From NCBI GenBank assembly GCA_964556565.1, contig CAZKWF010000012.1, positions 1 to 38,974 of the forward strand: a DNA stretch of 38,974 nt, in the 5' to 3' direction. Source of the stretch: SOJZ01 sp964556565 (GTDB lineage Archaea > Thermoproteota > Bathyarchaeia > Bathyarchaeales > Bathyarchaeaceae). Positions 1 through 7,241 of this stretch are shown piece after piece. The position numbers and the translations under genes are program-made. Numbering within the stretch: position 1 is the stretch's first letter; every line of letters begins with the position of its first letter. The notes below the pieces were generated by a model. The model was given only the letters and a program-made list of their open reading frames with translations, had not been told where the DNA came from and ran no database searches.

Positions 1-227
1 CCCAGAATACTATGGCTTTGTCAAAGCATGCCTAGACAGAAAGCTGGGAAAGACAGAGAATCACATGTAATTCTAAACACGGTTGATAATGTTATCAGAT
101 GTTCTTCGTGTCTTATTTTCGTCCTGTAGAAACTTCTAAGATGAAATCGTGAAAAGGCTCAATGCATGCATGGATTATTTTGATGTTGGATTTGAAGCTT
201 TCCACAACAATATGCGCACACGCTAGA

Positions 228-839
228 CTACACGCTTGTAAGGTAGACATTTAACGCTAGTACGAAGATATATTGGACATTTGTTGTTACTACTAGTCTT
301 TCGGTTAGACCCATTATTTCGGTTCCAACATTTTTTGATGCCAACAATCCAGTGACGACAGAGATTATGAACGTTATCAGTGAATATGTACCTAACCACT
401 CCCATCCACTTGTATTGGTTAATCGATACCACATTGCTAGCATTCCTACTGGCGCCAATATGGCCATGACCTTTACTAGATTCCAATGCATTTTCGCTCT
501 GGGCGATTTCATCTCTCCTCCTTCATCAAGGGGATAGAATAGTGCAACAACAAGTTCTATTAGATTAGCTAATAGGAAACAGGCTGGACCAATTATCAAG
601 CCATGTCCACCATCTATAGCCCAGTGAAGAGTGCTGAAGAATATGATTACCAAAACGACATCCGTGACATGCATAATATCAAATAACCTTTTGTTAGGAG
701 CCCCAACTGCAAGAAGAGAGCTCACATCATCACGGATATGACTATAATTGGACTGTAATATTCCACCGAGAATCCATATCATCGTGTATAGGATTGCCCC
801 AATCATTCCACCAAGTGCAATCAACTGCTGAATATTCAT
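228..839 (-). CDS. DUF998-like multi-pass membrane protein
   Basis: This 203-residue protein is almost entirely hydrophobic, with about six predicted membrane spans (near residues 9-29, 58-75, 83-103, 122-140, 147-167 and 185-201). The pattern of a first span rich in Gly, then a polar SHIRDDVSSL-type loop, then a span starting near an HVTD motif fits the DUF998 family of small integral membrane proteins, whose function is not known. It starts at an ATG and stands alone, transcribed leftwards. Its upstream region ends at the insertion site of the transposon at 975, so its promoter (840-966) is intact but now lies next to foreign DNA. Family assignment is from overall pattern only. Confidence 0.65.
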   Translation of the reverse strand: MNIQQLIALGGMIGAILYTMIWILGGILQSNYSHIRDDVSSLLAVGAPNKRLFDIMHVTDVVLVIIFFSTLHWAIDGGHGLIIGPACFLLANLIELVVALFYPLDEGGEMKSPRAKMHWNLVKVMAILAPVGMLAMWYRLTNTSGWEWLGTYSLITFIISVVTGLLASKNVGTEIMGLTERLVVTTNVQYIFVLALNVYLTSV

Positions 840-966
840 GCTAATTTCCCCGGAGTATCTGACAGATTAGCTCGATTAACCAATATTGAACCTTAGAAAG
901 TAAAAAGTTATTATCATTTTTGGCATGCCTGCAGAAGAATGAAGGATTCTTGTCTAGATTGTATTT

Positions 967-974
967 AATGAGCA
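967..974. repeat. Target site duplication, left copy (aatgagca)
   Basis: The eight bases aatgagca lie immediately outside the left terminal inverted repeat. The same eight bases in the same orientation lie immediately outside the right repeat at 7242-7249. This is the expected footprint of transposition with an 8-bp staggered cut, the size known for the IS6 family among others. Confidence 0.92.
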
Positions 975-1033
975 GGAGCTGTTACCTCTTCGATTGATGA
1001 GCCTGTTCCGTGAAGGTGTTACCTTTCGGTTGA
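975..1033 (+). repeat. Left terminal inverted repeat of the transposon (59 bp)
   Basis: It is the exact reverse complement of 7183-7241. It contains two related blocks, gttacctcttcgattgat (981-998) and gttacctttcggttgat (1018-1034), and a third partial block, aaaaatcggttgata (1045-1059), lies just inside. These look like iterated transposase binding sites. Confidence 0.93.
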
Positions 1034-1087
1034 TAGGCTATCGGAAAAATCGGTTGATAACAATCCTACGAAGAGCCACTATAACCT

Positions 1088-2506
1088 TTACGCAAGGTAT
1101 GTTTGACTGTTAGATGACGAGCGAGTTATTATTCCATGTGCGATTCTATGCCTTCGGATATATTTCACTGACGGACGAAGAGTTTTGTCTTGAGGAAGAT
1201 GGATTTTCTGCCCTTCCCTTTTGACAACCTCTTGTTTCAAAACTGGATGTTTCAAACGCTTGTCATGATTTACTACAATAGTATAGTCATCCAGCAACCC
1301 AAAATAGCCCTTTTCCAAAGCTCGGTCATGTAAAACACAAAGAAGCAAACAATTTTGTCGATCGGCTGCTATACTTGGGTCTATGTTTACAGCAATAATG
1401 TGAGCTGCAACCAAAAACTCTTGTCTATCTAATCCACATACGCAACAACGCCCGTTATACATCAAAAGCATATCTCTTCTAAGTTGCTGCTGAAACTTCC
1501 TTTCTGCCCTAGTTCCAGAACCAAAAGTGCCTCTTTTATCTTGTGGATTCACAATCTTTGTGGGAATGGGTTTAGTCTTGGCAATTGCTTTTCTGCCTCG
1601 TATCGCCATAGGATTGGAAATTTTGTTATTTACGTTATCGAACAGAATCTCTGGGTCTGGGTTTAAGTCAGAATATGTCTCTATGAAAAACTGGTTTCTC
1701 ACATCTTGACTATTTCCTTTAAATATGAACGGTGGTTTACGATATGAAAGGAAAACTTGAAGCTTCGTCAAGGTATTAATATCTTGGACTATAATTCTAT
1801 CATTTAGGAATATAAGTAAATCAAAATTGCTGATAAACAAGCGCCCTCTAGAAAATAGATGGTTAGCTGCTTCCTCAAGCCCTCGTTTTTGACGTTCAGA
1901 TTCATAATTGTATCCCTTTTTTCGATTTTTGATTATCTCAGCACAATTATCTTTGATGACCGACTGAGCATGACCATCCGACTTCATTAAAAATTGGGCT
2001 ATTTCATACTTTGTAAGGTAAGCATCTTTTAAGTTGCCTTTCATCTTTGCTAGCAAGTCTAAGTATTGACAAATCAAAACCACAGGCTGTATGAAGACTC
2101 CGTTCTTTATGTAATGGTTATGTTTAGGAATACTGAATGGATACTGAAAGCTTAATGCCCAATAGTAATAGTACGCAGCAATGTTTTTTGTGTCAGCCAC
2201 ATATCTGCTTAGGTCAGTTGCTATTACCCTCGTTTCAGCACGTGCCTTTGACGTTACTGTGTATCCTAATCCTCCTTGGTGCATAATGTTAACCCATATC
2301 GAAAGCCATGTATGCTTTAAGATGTCGATGTCTTTTGTATTGGGTAAAACAAAATGTAAAATATCTGGAAGTGACAGGTCTAAATTCGTGTTGCTTGAAT
2401 CAACAAGAGCATTTGCAAAAGAAATTAGGTCAGCATCGGTAGTTGCTCTTTGTATAAATCTCCATCTTTGATGCTTTGGGTAAGTCGATGGTAATGGCTT
2501 AGGCAT
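1088..2506 (-). CDS. HNH restriction endonuclease (HNH_2-like)
   Basis: The 472-residue protein has a C-terminal HNH nuclease domain at about residues 335-410: a CxxC pair (RCCVCG), then an AAHI motif carrying the first catalytic His, an N in the DRQNCLLLC segment, and LHDRALEKGYFG with the last His. This arrangement matches the HNH_2 type found in many type II restriction enzymes. The N-terminal 320 residues match nothing I recognise and may hold target recognition. It is the last gene of a minus-strand operon behind two DNA methyltransferases, 38 bases after the second one stops, which supports a restriction enzyme whose cuts the methyltransferases block. Recognition sequence cannot be read from sequence alone. 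Confidence 0.8.
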   Translation of the reverse strand: MPKPLPSTYPKHQRWRFIQRATTDADLISFANALVDSSNTNLDLSLPDILHFVLPNTKDIDILKHTWLSIWVNIMHQGGLGYTVTSKARAETRVIATDLSRYVADTKNIAAYYYYWALSFQYPFSIPKHNHYIKNGVFIQPVVLICQYLDLLAKMKGNLKDAYLTKYEIAQFLMKSDGHAQSVIKDNCAEIIKNRKKGYNYESERQKRGLEEAANHLFSRGRLFISNFDLLIFLNDRIIVQDINTLTKLQVFLSYRKPPFIFKGNSQDVRNQFFIETYSDLNPDPEILFDNVNNKISNPMAIRGRKAIAKTKPIPTKIVNPQDKRGTFGSGTRAERKFQQQLRRDMLLMYNGRCCVCGLDRQEFLVAAHIIAVNIDPSIAADRQNCLLLCVLHDRALEKGYFGLLDDYTIVVNHDKRLKHPVLKQEVVKREGQKIHLPQDKTLRPSVKYIRRHRIAHGIITRSSSNSQTYLA

Positions 2507-2544
2507 GGTTATTATATTGCATAAACCTGTTATATGAATTTAAT

Positions 2545-3672
2545 TCAAATGTCGGACAACTTGGAGAGTACAATCACATGGTGAAGCTTCTTATTGTTGC
2601 TAATTCCTTTAATAAATCGTCTAGAAACGTGCTTCAATGGTATTGAACTTTTTGATATTACCTCAAAACCCGAGAGTTTTGCTTTTTCTGCTATAAGTTC
2701 ATCTGCTTTGATTCTCTTACCTTTGACTATTCCATCACCAATTAACAGAACAAAGTATCCCTTAGGTTTTAGAGTCTTATTAACGCCTTGGAGGATTTGT
2801 GTCATAGATCTTTCATATTCTTTTGTTGCTTTTTCATACGTTTGTCGATCCACCATATGATGATTACCGATTTCCAACATGCGAACCTTCTTAGGGTCCT
2901 TGCCTAACCAGTAAATTCTGTGCTTATGATATAGGTAATAGTCATAACTATTAATGTAAGGTGGAGAAGTAATGGCAAAATCAAACTTACTCTCAAGGTT
3001 GTTTAATTGCTCTCTTGAATCCCCTTCAATAACGTCTATCTTTACATTACATTCTGAATTGACGGGTGCAAATTTCTTCAGTACATCGATGTAATCTTCA
3101 ATAACCTTCATGTAAAGCTTCAGTGTGTATCCTAAAGGTAGCTTTTTTTCTATTGCCTTATATCTCGATTCTGATTCTTGATTGGAGACTGTTACGATTA
3201 TTCGTGAAAAGCCAGTTAATAGCAGATTGTGGACCTTGACATTCTCTTTGTACTGGTCAATAACCGTTTTGATACCATGCAATTCCTTTAGTACATGTGG
3301 CTTAAACCAAAATTCTTTGTTAGGGTGATTAGGCAAGATTTTTTCCAGCGAAAAAGGCTTTATCCATTGGTTTAGTGTTAGACAGTGTTCTTTTAATTGC
3401 GATAATGCTTTAAGAATTAAGTCTAGATCTTCCTTACAGTAGTACGCTGATTTAGCTTCAGAAATTAGCGTGCCGACTGGGTTAAGCTCTATTCCAACAG
3501 CATTTCTGCAAAGTAATCTACATTCTACGAGGGTTGTTCCCGACCCACAGAATGGGTCTAATACGGTATCAAAGGGTTCTGAATATTTTTCAATTAAACC
3601 TCTTATGGCGTAAGGTGGGAATTTGGCTGCGTAAGGATGGAAGTTGTGAGTATATGTGTTCTCAATTATCAT
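2545..3672 (-). CDS. DNA amino-methyltransferase 2 of the R-M system
   Basis: This is an AdoMet-dependent DNA methyltransferase making N4-cytosine or N6-adenine. Motif I, DPFCGSGTT, is near residues 39-47 and the catalytic motif TSPPY is near residues 235-239, so the AdoMet site precedes the catalytic site, with a long insert of roughly 190 residues between them that may include target recognition. I chose the ATG at 3672; a GTG at 3690 in the same frame would add six residues. The ATG start overlaps the end of the preceding methyltransferase gene by 11 bases, implying translational coupling, with GGTGA 11 bases upstream. SPPY rather than DPPY leans towards N4-cytosine but does not prove it. 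Confidence 0.85.
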   Translation of the reverse strand: MIIENTYTHNFHPYAAKFPPYAIRGLIEKYSEPFDTVLDPFCGSGTTLVECRLLCRNAVGIELNPVGTLISEAKSAYYCKEDLDLILKALSQLKEHCLTLNQWIKPFSLEKILPNHPNKEFWFKPHVLKELHGIKTVIDQYKENVKVHNLLLTGFSRIIVTVSNQESESRYKAIEKKLPLGYTLKLYMKVIEDYIDVLKKFAPVNSECNVKIDVIEGDSREQLNNLESKFDFAITSPPYINSYDYYLYHKHRIYWLGKDPKKVRMLEIGNHHMVDRQTYEKATKEYERSMTQILQGVNKTLKPKGYFVLLIGDGIVKGKRIKADELIAEKAKLSGFEVISKSSIPLKHVSRRFIKGISNNKKLHHVIVLSKLSDI

Positions 3673-4582
3673 TATGAAATAGTTCACCACTAATATTTTT
3701 TCTAAATATTAAAAGGAATGAATGCCCTATGTTGAAATAAAGCCTTCGACATTTTTTTCCTCCAAGTTTCACTAATTTGCGTTCTTTAGTCTGGTCCCAA
3801 ATTACAACATCAAACAAAACCCATTTGGCTTTTATTGCAAGGTCAATGATTTGACCATGTAAATTAACGTATGGATTATGATTCTCCATGTCTCTATAGT
3901 CCCTTACTACCCATACATTATAGGACCCCTGCCTAGCAACAGCGTAAAGTTCTTTCATAAGTTTTCCAACGTTAATGGAAAAACTGTCGAAGTCCATATT
4001 TCCAAAATCTCTTTCGTTTTTGCTGTAAGGCTTCGCAAGTTTTCTGCCAGTGTATATATTTTTGCTGTAAACGGACCCTGTAAATTCTCCTATGGTTTTG
4101 TGTAATAGATTGCAGTAGGGTGGACTAGTGATTATTAAGTCAACTGATTCAGCAGCAACATACTTTCTGAGATTTAGGCAAGAATCAGGTATAATTTGAA
4201 TATCAACCTTATCCGTAGAATCATTTTCAGATCTGTCTATGCTGTCCACCCCTGAAGTAGCATGTTTTAAGAATTTCTGGTTAATTTCAAAACCTACACC
4301 GTTTCTGCCAAGAAGTTGTGCAGCATCTGTAGTGGTTCCAACTCCCACAAATGGGTCTAAAACTGTATCTCCCTTGGCAGTGTAAATAGAAATAAAATGT
4401 TTAGCCAATGTTATGGGATATGCTGCACCATGGATTTTCCTTTTTTTTGCTATTTGTCCAGTGTAAACGTTTATGCTTTTACTTAGTTGTGCCCATTCTG
4501 ACCCGCTCAAATCGTTGAGTCGTTTGTTTTTCTTTTTACACTCTTCGGATAATCGATTATATTCTTTCCAACGCTTAGCCAA
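3662..4582 (-). CDS. DNA amino-methyltransferase 1 of the R-M system
   Basis: The 306-residue protein has motif I DPFVGVGTT at residues 76-84, an acidic GFEIN motif near 97-101, and the catalytic TSPPY at residues 152-156. It is therefore a second N4-cytosine or N6-adenine DNA methyltransferase, with little sequence likeness to its partner beyond the shared motifs. The start is a TTG four bases after the stop of a 36-residue ORF. Two different methyltransferases beside one HNH nuclease suggest an asymmetric target in which each strand needs its own enzyme, or two half-sites; that is inference. The basic, Lys-rich first 55 residues could contact DNA. Confidence 0.85.
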   Translation of the reverse strand: MAKRWKEYNRLSEECKKKNKRLNDLSGSEWAQLSKSINVYTGQIAKKRKIHGAAYPITLAKHFISIYTAKGDTVLDPFVGVGTTTDAAQLLGRNGVGFEINQKFLKHATSGVDSIDRSENDSTDKVDIQIIPDSCLNLRKYVAAESVDLIITSPPYCNLLHKTIGEFTGSVYSKNIYTGRKLAKPYSKNERDFGNMDFDSFSINVGKLMKELYAVARQGSYNVWVVRDYRDMENHNPYVNLHGQIIDLAIKAKWVLFDVVIWDQTKERKLVKLGGKKCRRLYFNIGHSFLLIFRKNISGELFHNDN

Positions 4583-4585
4583 TTG

Positions 4586-4696
4586 TCATTTTCGCTCCAT
4601 CATCTTATTTTTTCGCCCGTCTAATGCTTTCGTTAAATCCTCGCCAATTGTTTGCTCTAACTCCTTTCTTACATTAAGGCTATCATATTTGTTCAT
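4586..4696 (-). CDS. Small ORF (36 residues) between DUF2080 gene and methyltransferase
   Basis: An ATG at 4696 opens a 36-codon frame that ends at 4586, three bases before the methyltransferase TTG start and six bases after the DUF2080 stop. The product is charged and probably helical (it starts MNKYDSLNVRKELEQ and ends KMMERK). A GGTTGATC element lies four bases before the ATG, a fair Shine-Dalgarno match. The tight spacing on both sides is the reason to think it is translated, either as a small protein or as a coupling leader for the methyltransferase. I do not recognise the family. Confidence 0.45.
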   Translation of the reverse strand: MNKYDSLNVRKELEQTIGEDLTKALDGRKNKMMERK

Positions 4697-4701
4697 TCTG
4701 A

Positions 4702-4872
4702 TCAACCAGTCTCGTTATTGTCATCATCTGTCGCACTTTCAAGCAGAACAACTTTAACCTTTTTTCCCACCCAACCTTTCGGAACATAGACTCGTCCAGA
4801 GTTGCCTGATGATTTAACTGTTTTTTCTATGATCTGGTATCCTTGAATCTTGATTTCCATTAATTTATTCAT
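4702..4872 (-). CDS. DUF2080 transposon-associated protein, AbrB-like
   Basis: From the ATG at 4872 this encodes 56 residues with the hallmark stretch of DUF2080 proteins: a KIQGYQIIEKTVK segment followed by SGNSGRVYVPKGWVGKKVKVVL. These proteins are small, common in archaea and usually found beside transposases. The RVYVPKGWVGKKVKVVLLE part resembles the swapped-hairpin AbrB/SpoVT fold, so DNA binding is a fair inference. An upstream in-frame start at 4953 is unlikely, because the TATA-like element at 4896-4904 would put transcription start very close to 4872, giving a leaderless message. It heads the restriction-modification operon and is a candidate for its control protein. Confidence 0.75.
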   Translation of the reverse strand: MNKLMEIKIQGYQIIEKTVKSSGNSGRVYVPKGWVGKKVKVVLLESATDDDNNETG

Positions 4873-4895
4873 AGTTGCTATTTTGTGACTACAGA

Positions 4896-4904
4896 ATATA
4901 TATT
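4896..4904 (-). promoter_or_regulatory. TATA-like promoter of the DUF2080/R-M operon
   Basis: An atatatatt run lies 24-32 bases upstream of the ATG at 4872 on the minus strand, the normal archaeal TATA distance for a leaderless transcript beginning at that ATG. Confidence 0.5.
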
Positions 4905-4973
4905 TTGTGTATGAAAACAGCCATTTTGTAAGTACTAAATATCGACACACCAAAAAGCTTATATTATGTAGCT

Positions 4974-4991
4974 ACTATGTAGCTACATAGT
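4974..4991. promoter_or_regulatory. 18-bp palindromic operator candidate
   Basis: The sequence actatgtagctacatagt is a perfect palindrome. Its core atgtagctac is also repeated directly 11 bases upstream (4966-4975 and 4977-4986), one helical turn apart. It sits in the divergent region between the DUF2080/R-M operon and the transposase gene, just downstream of a TATA-like ttatatta (4959-4966) for the transposase, so it would overlap that transcription start. A repressor bound here could control the transposase and perhaps the R-M operon. The DUF2080 protein is the nearest candidate binder (inference). Confidence 0.55.
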
Positions 4992-5043
4992 GATTGAAAT
5001 GATGGGTCTTCAAGGACTCTAAAAACTTCGTGAAGAAAGGGGG

Positions 5044-5397
5044 TTGGAGATTTTTAACAAAAACAGAAACGGCATTAGAAGTGTTAGCAATTTTTCTTAC
5101 CGAGTCGTTTCTCAGAGCGGTAATGGCAGTTATCTTGTTTCTCGAACAGAGAGCAATTGGACTTGCGAGTGCCCAGATCATAGATTCAGAGGAGTGAAGT
5201 GTAAGCATATTTGGGCTGTAGAGTTTAATCTGAAACTGAAAGAGCAAGTGAAGAGAGATACGGTTATTGAGCAGGTTACGGTTTCAAGCTGTGTTTACTG
5301 TGGTTCTCAAGATGTAAAAAAGAATGGTGTTAGACACAATAAGAGTGGCGACATCCAACGATTCCTATGTGACGATGCGGAAAGACTTTCAGCGTAA
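5044..5397 (+). CDS. Transposase N-terminal part: SWIM finger and zinc ribbon (frameshifted)
   Basis: This 117-codon frame holds a SWIM zinc finger (CEC at residues 41-43, CKH at 53-55) and the start of a zinc ribbon (CVYC at 83-86, C109). Its last six residues and stop are an artefact of a shifted frame: from 5377 the neighbouring frame reads CGKTFSVNIGFER and continues into the catalytic ORF without a stop. One extra T at 5376-5377 would restore CDDCGKTFS and one protein of about 360 residues. There is no clear slippery heptamer, so a one-base deletion or sequencing error is more likely than programmed frameshifting. The TTG start at 5044 is the only usual start codon before the SWIM motif, because a stop lies upstream at 5020. 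Confidence 0.75.
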   Translation: MEIFNKNRNGIRSVSNFSYRVVSQSGNGSYLVSRTESNWTCECPDHRFRGVKCKHIWAVEFNLKLKEQVKRDTVIEQVTVSSCVYCGSQDVKKNGVRHNKSGDIQRFLCDDAERLSA

Positions 5398-5414
5398 ATA
5401 TTGGGTTTGAGAGG

Positions 5415-6128
5415 ATGAAGCATAATCCTCAAGCGATAACCTCAGCTATGCAATTATACTTTAGCGGAGAATCATTAAGGAACACTCAGAAATCTCTTAG
5501 GCTCTTAGGTGTTGAAGTTTCACATAAGACGGTCTATATGTGGATTAAGAAGTATGTTGCTTTGATGGAGCGTTGCACAGAGAAACTCAGACCTAATGTG
5601 TCAGACACTTGGAGAGCAGACGAGCTTTGGATGAAATTCAAAGGTGATATGAAGTATGTTTTTGCTATTATGGATGATGAAACACGGTATTGGATAGCTC
5701 AGGAAGTGGCTGAATCGAAATACAAGCATGACGCAAGAAAACTGTTCCAAATGGCGAAAAAGGTTACAGGAACAAAGCCTATGACTCTGATAACTGATGG
5801 GCTAAGGGCTTACCAAGACGCTTACAGGAAAGAGTTTAGGACACTCAGAAAACCGAGAACCGAGCATATCAGGCACATCAAGCTGAAAGGCGATATGAAC
5901 AACAACAAGATGGAAAGATTGAATGGAGAAATCCGCGACCGAGAGAAAGTCATGAGAGGACTAAAGAAGAAGAATACTCCAATACTGACAGGTTATCAAA
6001 TCTTTCACAACTACATTAGAGAGCATGAGGGCTTGAAGGGTAAGACCCCCGCAGAAGCATGCGGAATAACGGTCAGAGGAAAGAACAAGTGGCTGACGTT
6101 GATTCAGAATGCCTCTCAGAATTTATAA
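5415..6128 (+). CDS. Transposase catalytic part, IS6/IS240-like DDE domain
   Basis: The frame encodes an HTH-like segment (about residues 18-50, LRNTQKSLRLLGVEVSHKTV) and a DDE integrase fold with catalytic D69 (ADELW), D128 (ITDGLRAY) and E167 (NNNKMERLNGEIRDRE). The NNKMER..RDREKVMRG signature is typical of IS6/IS240-like transposases, which duplicate 8 bp on insertion, as seen at the ends of this element. The natural N-terminus is the SWIM/zinc-ribbon ORF at 5044-5397; the ATG at 5415 is just an internal Met of the original protein (FERMKH). If translated alone it would lack both zinc modules. It converges on the toxin gene, and the two coding ends overlap by 6 bases. Confidence 0.85.
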   Translation: MKHNPQAITSAMQLYFSGESLRNTQKSLRLLGVEVSHKTVYMWIKKYVALMERCTEKLRPNVSDTWRADELWMKFKGDMKYVFAIMDDETRYWIAQEVAESKYKHDARKLFQMAKKVTGTKPMTLITDGLRAYQDAYRKEFRTLRKPRTEHIRHIKLKGDMNNNKMERLNGEIRDREKVMRGLKKKNTPILTGYQIFHNYIREHEGLKGKTPAEACGITVRGKNKWLTLIQNASQNL

Positions 6129-6449
6129 ATCGTCGTAGCCTTGAGACCTATGGATCACATCGAAATAGACGACAGCATTATCTTCTTTTGCTTCGCAGTC
6201 TAAACATTGGTTGAACCTTTCGTAGTTCTTCACCCTACAGTCTTCGCAATACGCATAAAGCATCCTGTAGTCGCCTACTTTCATTTTCCATTTACCCTTC
6301 AAGTCGGCAATATACTCTTTAGGGTTTCTTGGCTTCTCAGTCTTCATTTCTTCAATTCGTGATTTGAGTCTGTTTCTTAGCTGATTATCCTTTTTTGTGA
6401 GCTTCTGGAAATGCTTTCTAAAATCGTCAGAAAAGTAAGCGTCATACAA
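6123..6449 (-). CDS. RelE/ParE-like toxin with added zinc-knuckle Cys pairs
   Basis: The 108-residue protein shows the RelE/ParE layout: a basic helical N-terminal half (FRKHFQKLTKKDNQLRNRLKSRIEEM), a loop with PKEYIADLKGKWKMKVGDYRMLYAY, and a C-terminal strand ending in DVIHRSQGYDDL. WKMKVGDYRMLY is the family's conserved strand with the catalytic or binding Arg. Unusual are two Cys pairs, CEDC and CLDC, about 15 residues apart, which could bind zinc within the toxin fold. RelE toxins cleave mRNA on the ribosome and ParE toxins act on gyrase; which applies here is not clear. It starts at a TTG directly after the stop of the upstream partner gene, so the two are translationally coupled. Confidence 0.75.
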   Translation of the reverse strand: MYDAYFSDDFRKHFQKLTKKDNQLRNRLKSRIEEMKTEKPRNPKEYIADLKGKWKMKVGDYRMLYAYCEDCRVKNYERFNQCLDCEAKEDNAVVYFDVIHRSQGYDDL

Positions 6450-7115
6450 CTAAAACACTTCGTCAAAGCTTAGGAGAGGCTTTCGCTTTGCACTTTCGGA
6501 AGCCTCAATAACGCTTCTATAGCTTTCATCATCCAGATAGACGTCAAGTGTTGCAAGTTCTTCTGGAGTTATGTCAAATATGGTTTTGGCTTTTCTTTCG
6601 ACTAATTTATACAATATCTTTGTTCCAAGTTTCAAATCATCAATTGTATGACCCTTTATGTAAGGGTGTGGCAAGTTATGGACATACTCTACGATTTGTT
6701 GTGAGTTTTTAGACGCAAACTTACGATTTGTTTCAGCTATTTGCCGAGTAAAAATGTTGTTTCTGGCGAAAAGTTCATGGAAATCGTTTAACAATTTCCT
6801 TCCAAAACGTGATTCATGAAAGACTTTGGCATCATCACTGATAGGAATAGGCACAGCATTTATCAGTTTTTGTTCTTCAAGCCACTTAATGTCTTTCTGA
6901 AGGTCTTCACTATATGGTCCATACGGAAGTTTGACAAAGTCATAGTTGAAACCTTTTTCTCGGTTATCAATCATCTTCTTCTCGGACAAGTACGTCAATT
7001 TTTGGGTCTTTGTATCGCCGAAAAGTTTGTACATCATTGCATCATAAATTAGCCAAAGTAGCAGTAGACGGTCAGATAAAACCTCACCCTTATCTCTTCC
7101 CAAAGCAGTGACCAA
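6450..7115 (-). CDS. Panacea-like (DUF4065/SocA-type) antitoxin candidate
   Basis: The 221-residue protein has the features of the Panacea/DUF4065 domain: a leading helix pair, a TKTQKLTYLSEK segment (residues 35-46, equivalent to the usual KLqKLlYl), then LPYGPYSEDLQKDIKWLEEQKLI (residues 63-85) with the diagnostic YGPyS followed by a winged-helix-like run. Panacea domains are promiscuous antitoxins that neutralise many unrelated toxins encoded beside them. Here the partner is a RelE-like protein whose start directly follows this stop. The TTG at 7115 is used because the first ATG (residue 27) would cut into the leading helices. Antitoxin role is inferred from domain and pairing. Confidence 0.65.
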   Translation of the reverse strand: MVTALGRDKGEVLSDRLLLLWLIYDAMMYKLFGDTKTQKLTYLSEKKMIDNREKGFNYDFVKLPYGPYSEDLQKDIKWLEEQKLINAVPIPISDDAKVFHESRFGRKLLNDFHELFARNNIFTRQIAETNRKFASKNSQQIVEYVHNLPHPYIKGHTIDDLKLGTKILYKLVERKAKTIFDITPEELATLDVYLDDESYRSVIEASESAKRKPLLSFDEVF

Positions 7116-7182
7116 AAATAAAGAAGTAATAGTTTAAAATAAAGGTTTGTATGTATCAATCGATTTTTGACAGGGTTTCATG

Positions 7183-7241
7183 TCAACCGAAAGGTAACAC
7201 CTTCACGGAACAGGCTCATCAATCGAAGAGGTAACAGCTCC
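7183..7241 (-). repeat. Right terminal inverted repeat of the transposon (59 bp)
   Basis: It is identical over 59 of 59 bases to the reverse complement of 975-1033. A further inner block, tatcaatcgattttt at 7154-7168, mirrors aaaaatcggttgata at 1045-1059 with one mismatch, so relatedness between the ends extends to about 85-90 bp. Confidence 0.93.

Larger units (their letters stand above)
975..7241. mobile_element. 6.3-kb transposon carrying R-M and toxin-antitoxin cargo
   Basis: The segment is bounded by 59-bp inverted repeats that match at every base (975-1033 and 7183-7241) and by an exact 8-bp direct repeat outside them. Inside are, on the minus strand, a Panacea-like/RelE-like toxin-antitoxin pair (7115 to 6123) and a restriction-modification operon (4872 to 1088), and on the plus strand a SWIM-zinc-finger IS6/IS240-like transposase (5044-6128). 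The transposase is in the middle rather than at an end, so this is a cargo transposon and not a simple insertion sequence. The perfect repeats and target duplication imply a recent insertion. It landed between two chromosomal genes without interrupting either. That the internal transposase moved it is inferred from the matching 8-bp duplication size. Confidence 0.9.
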
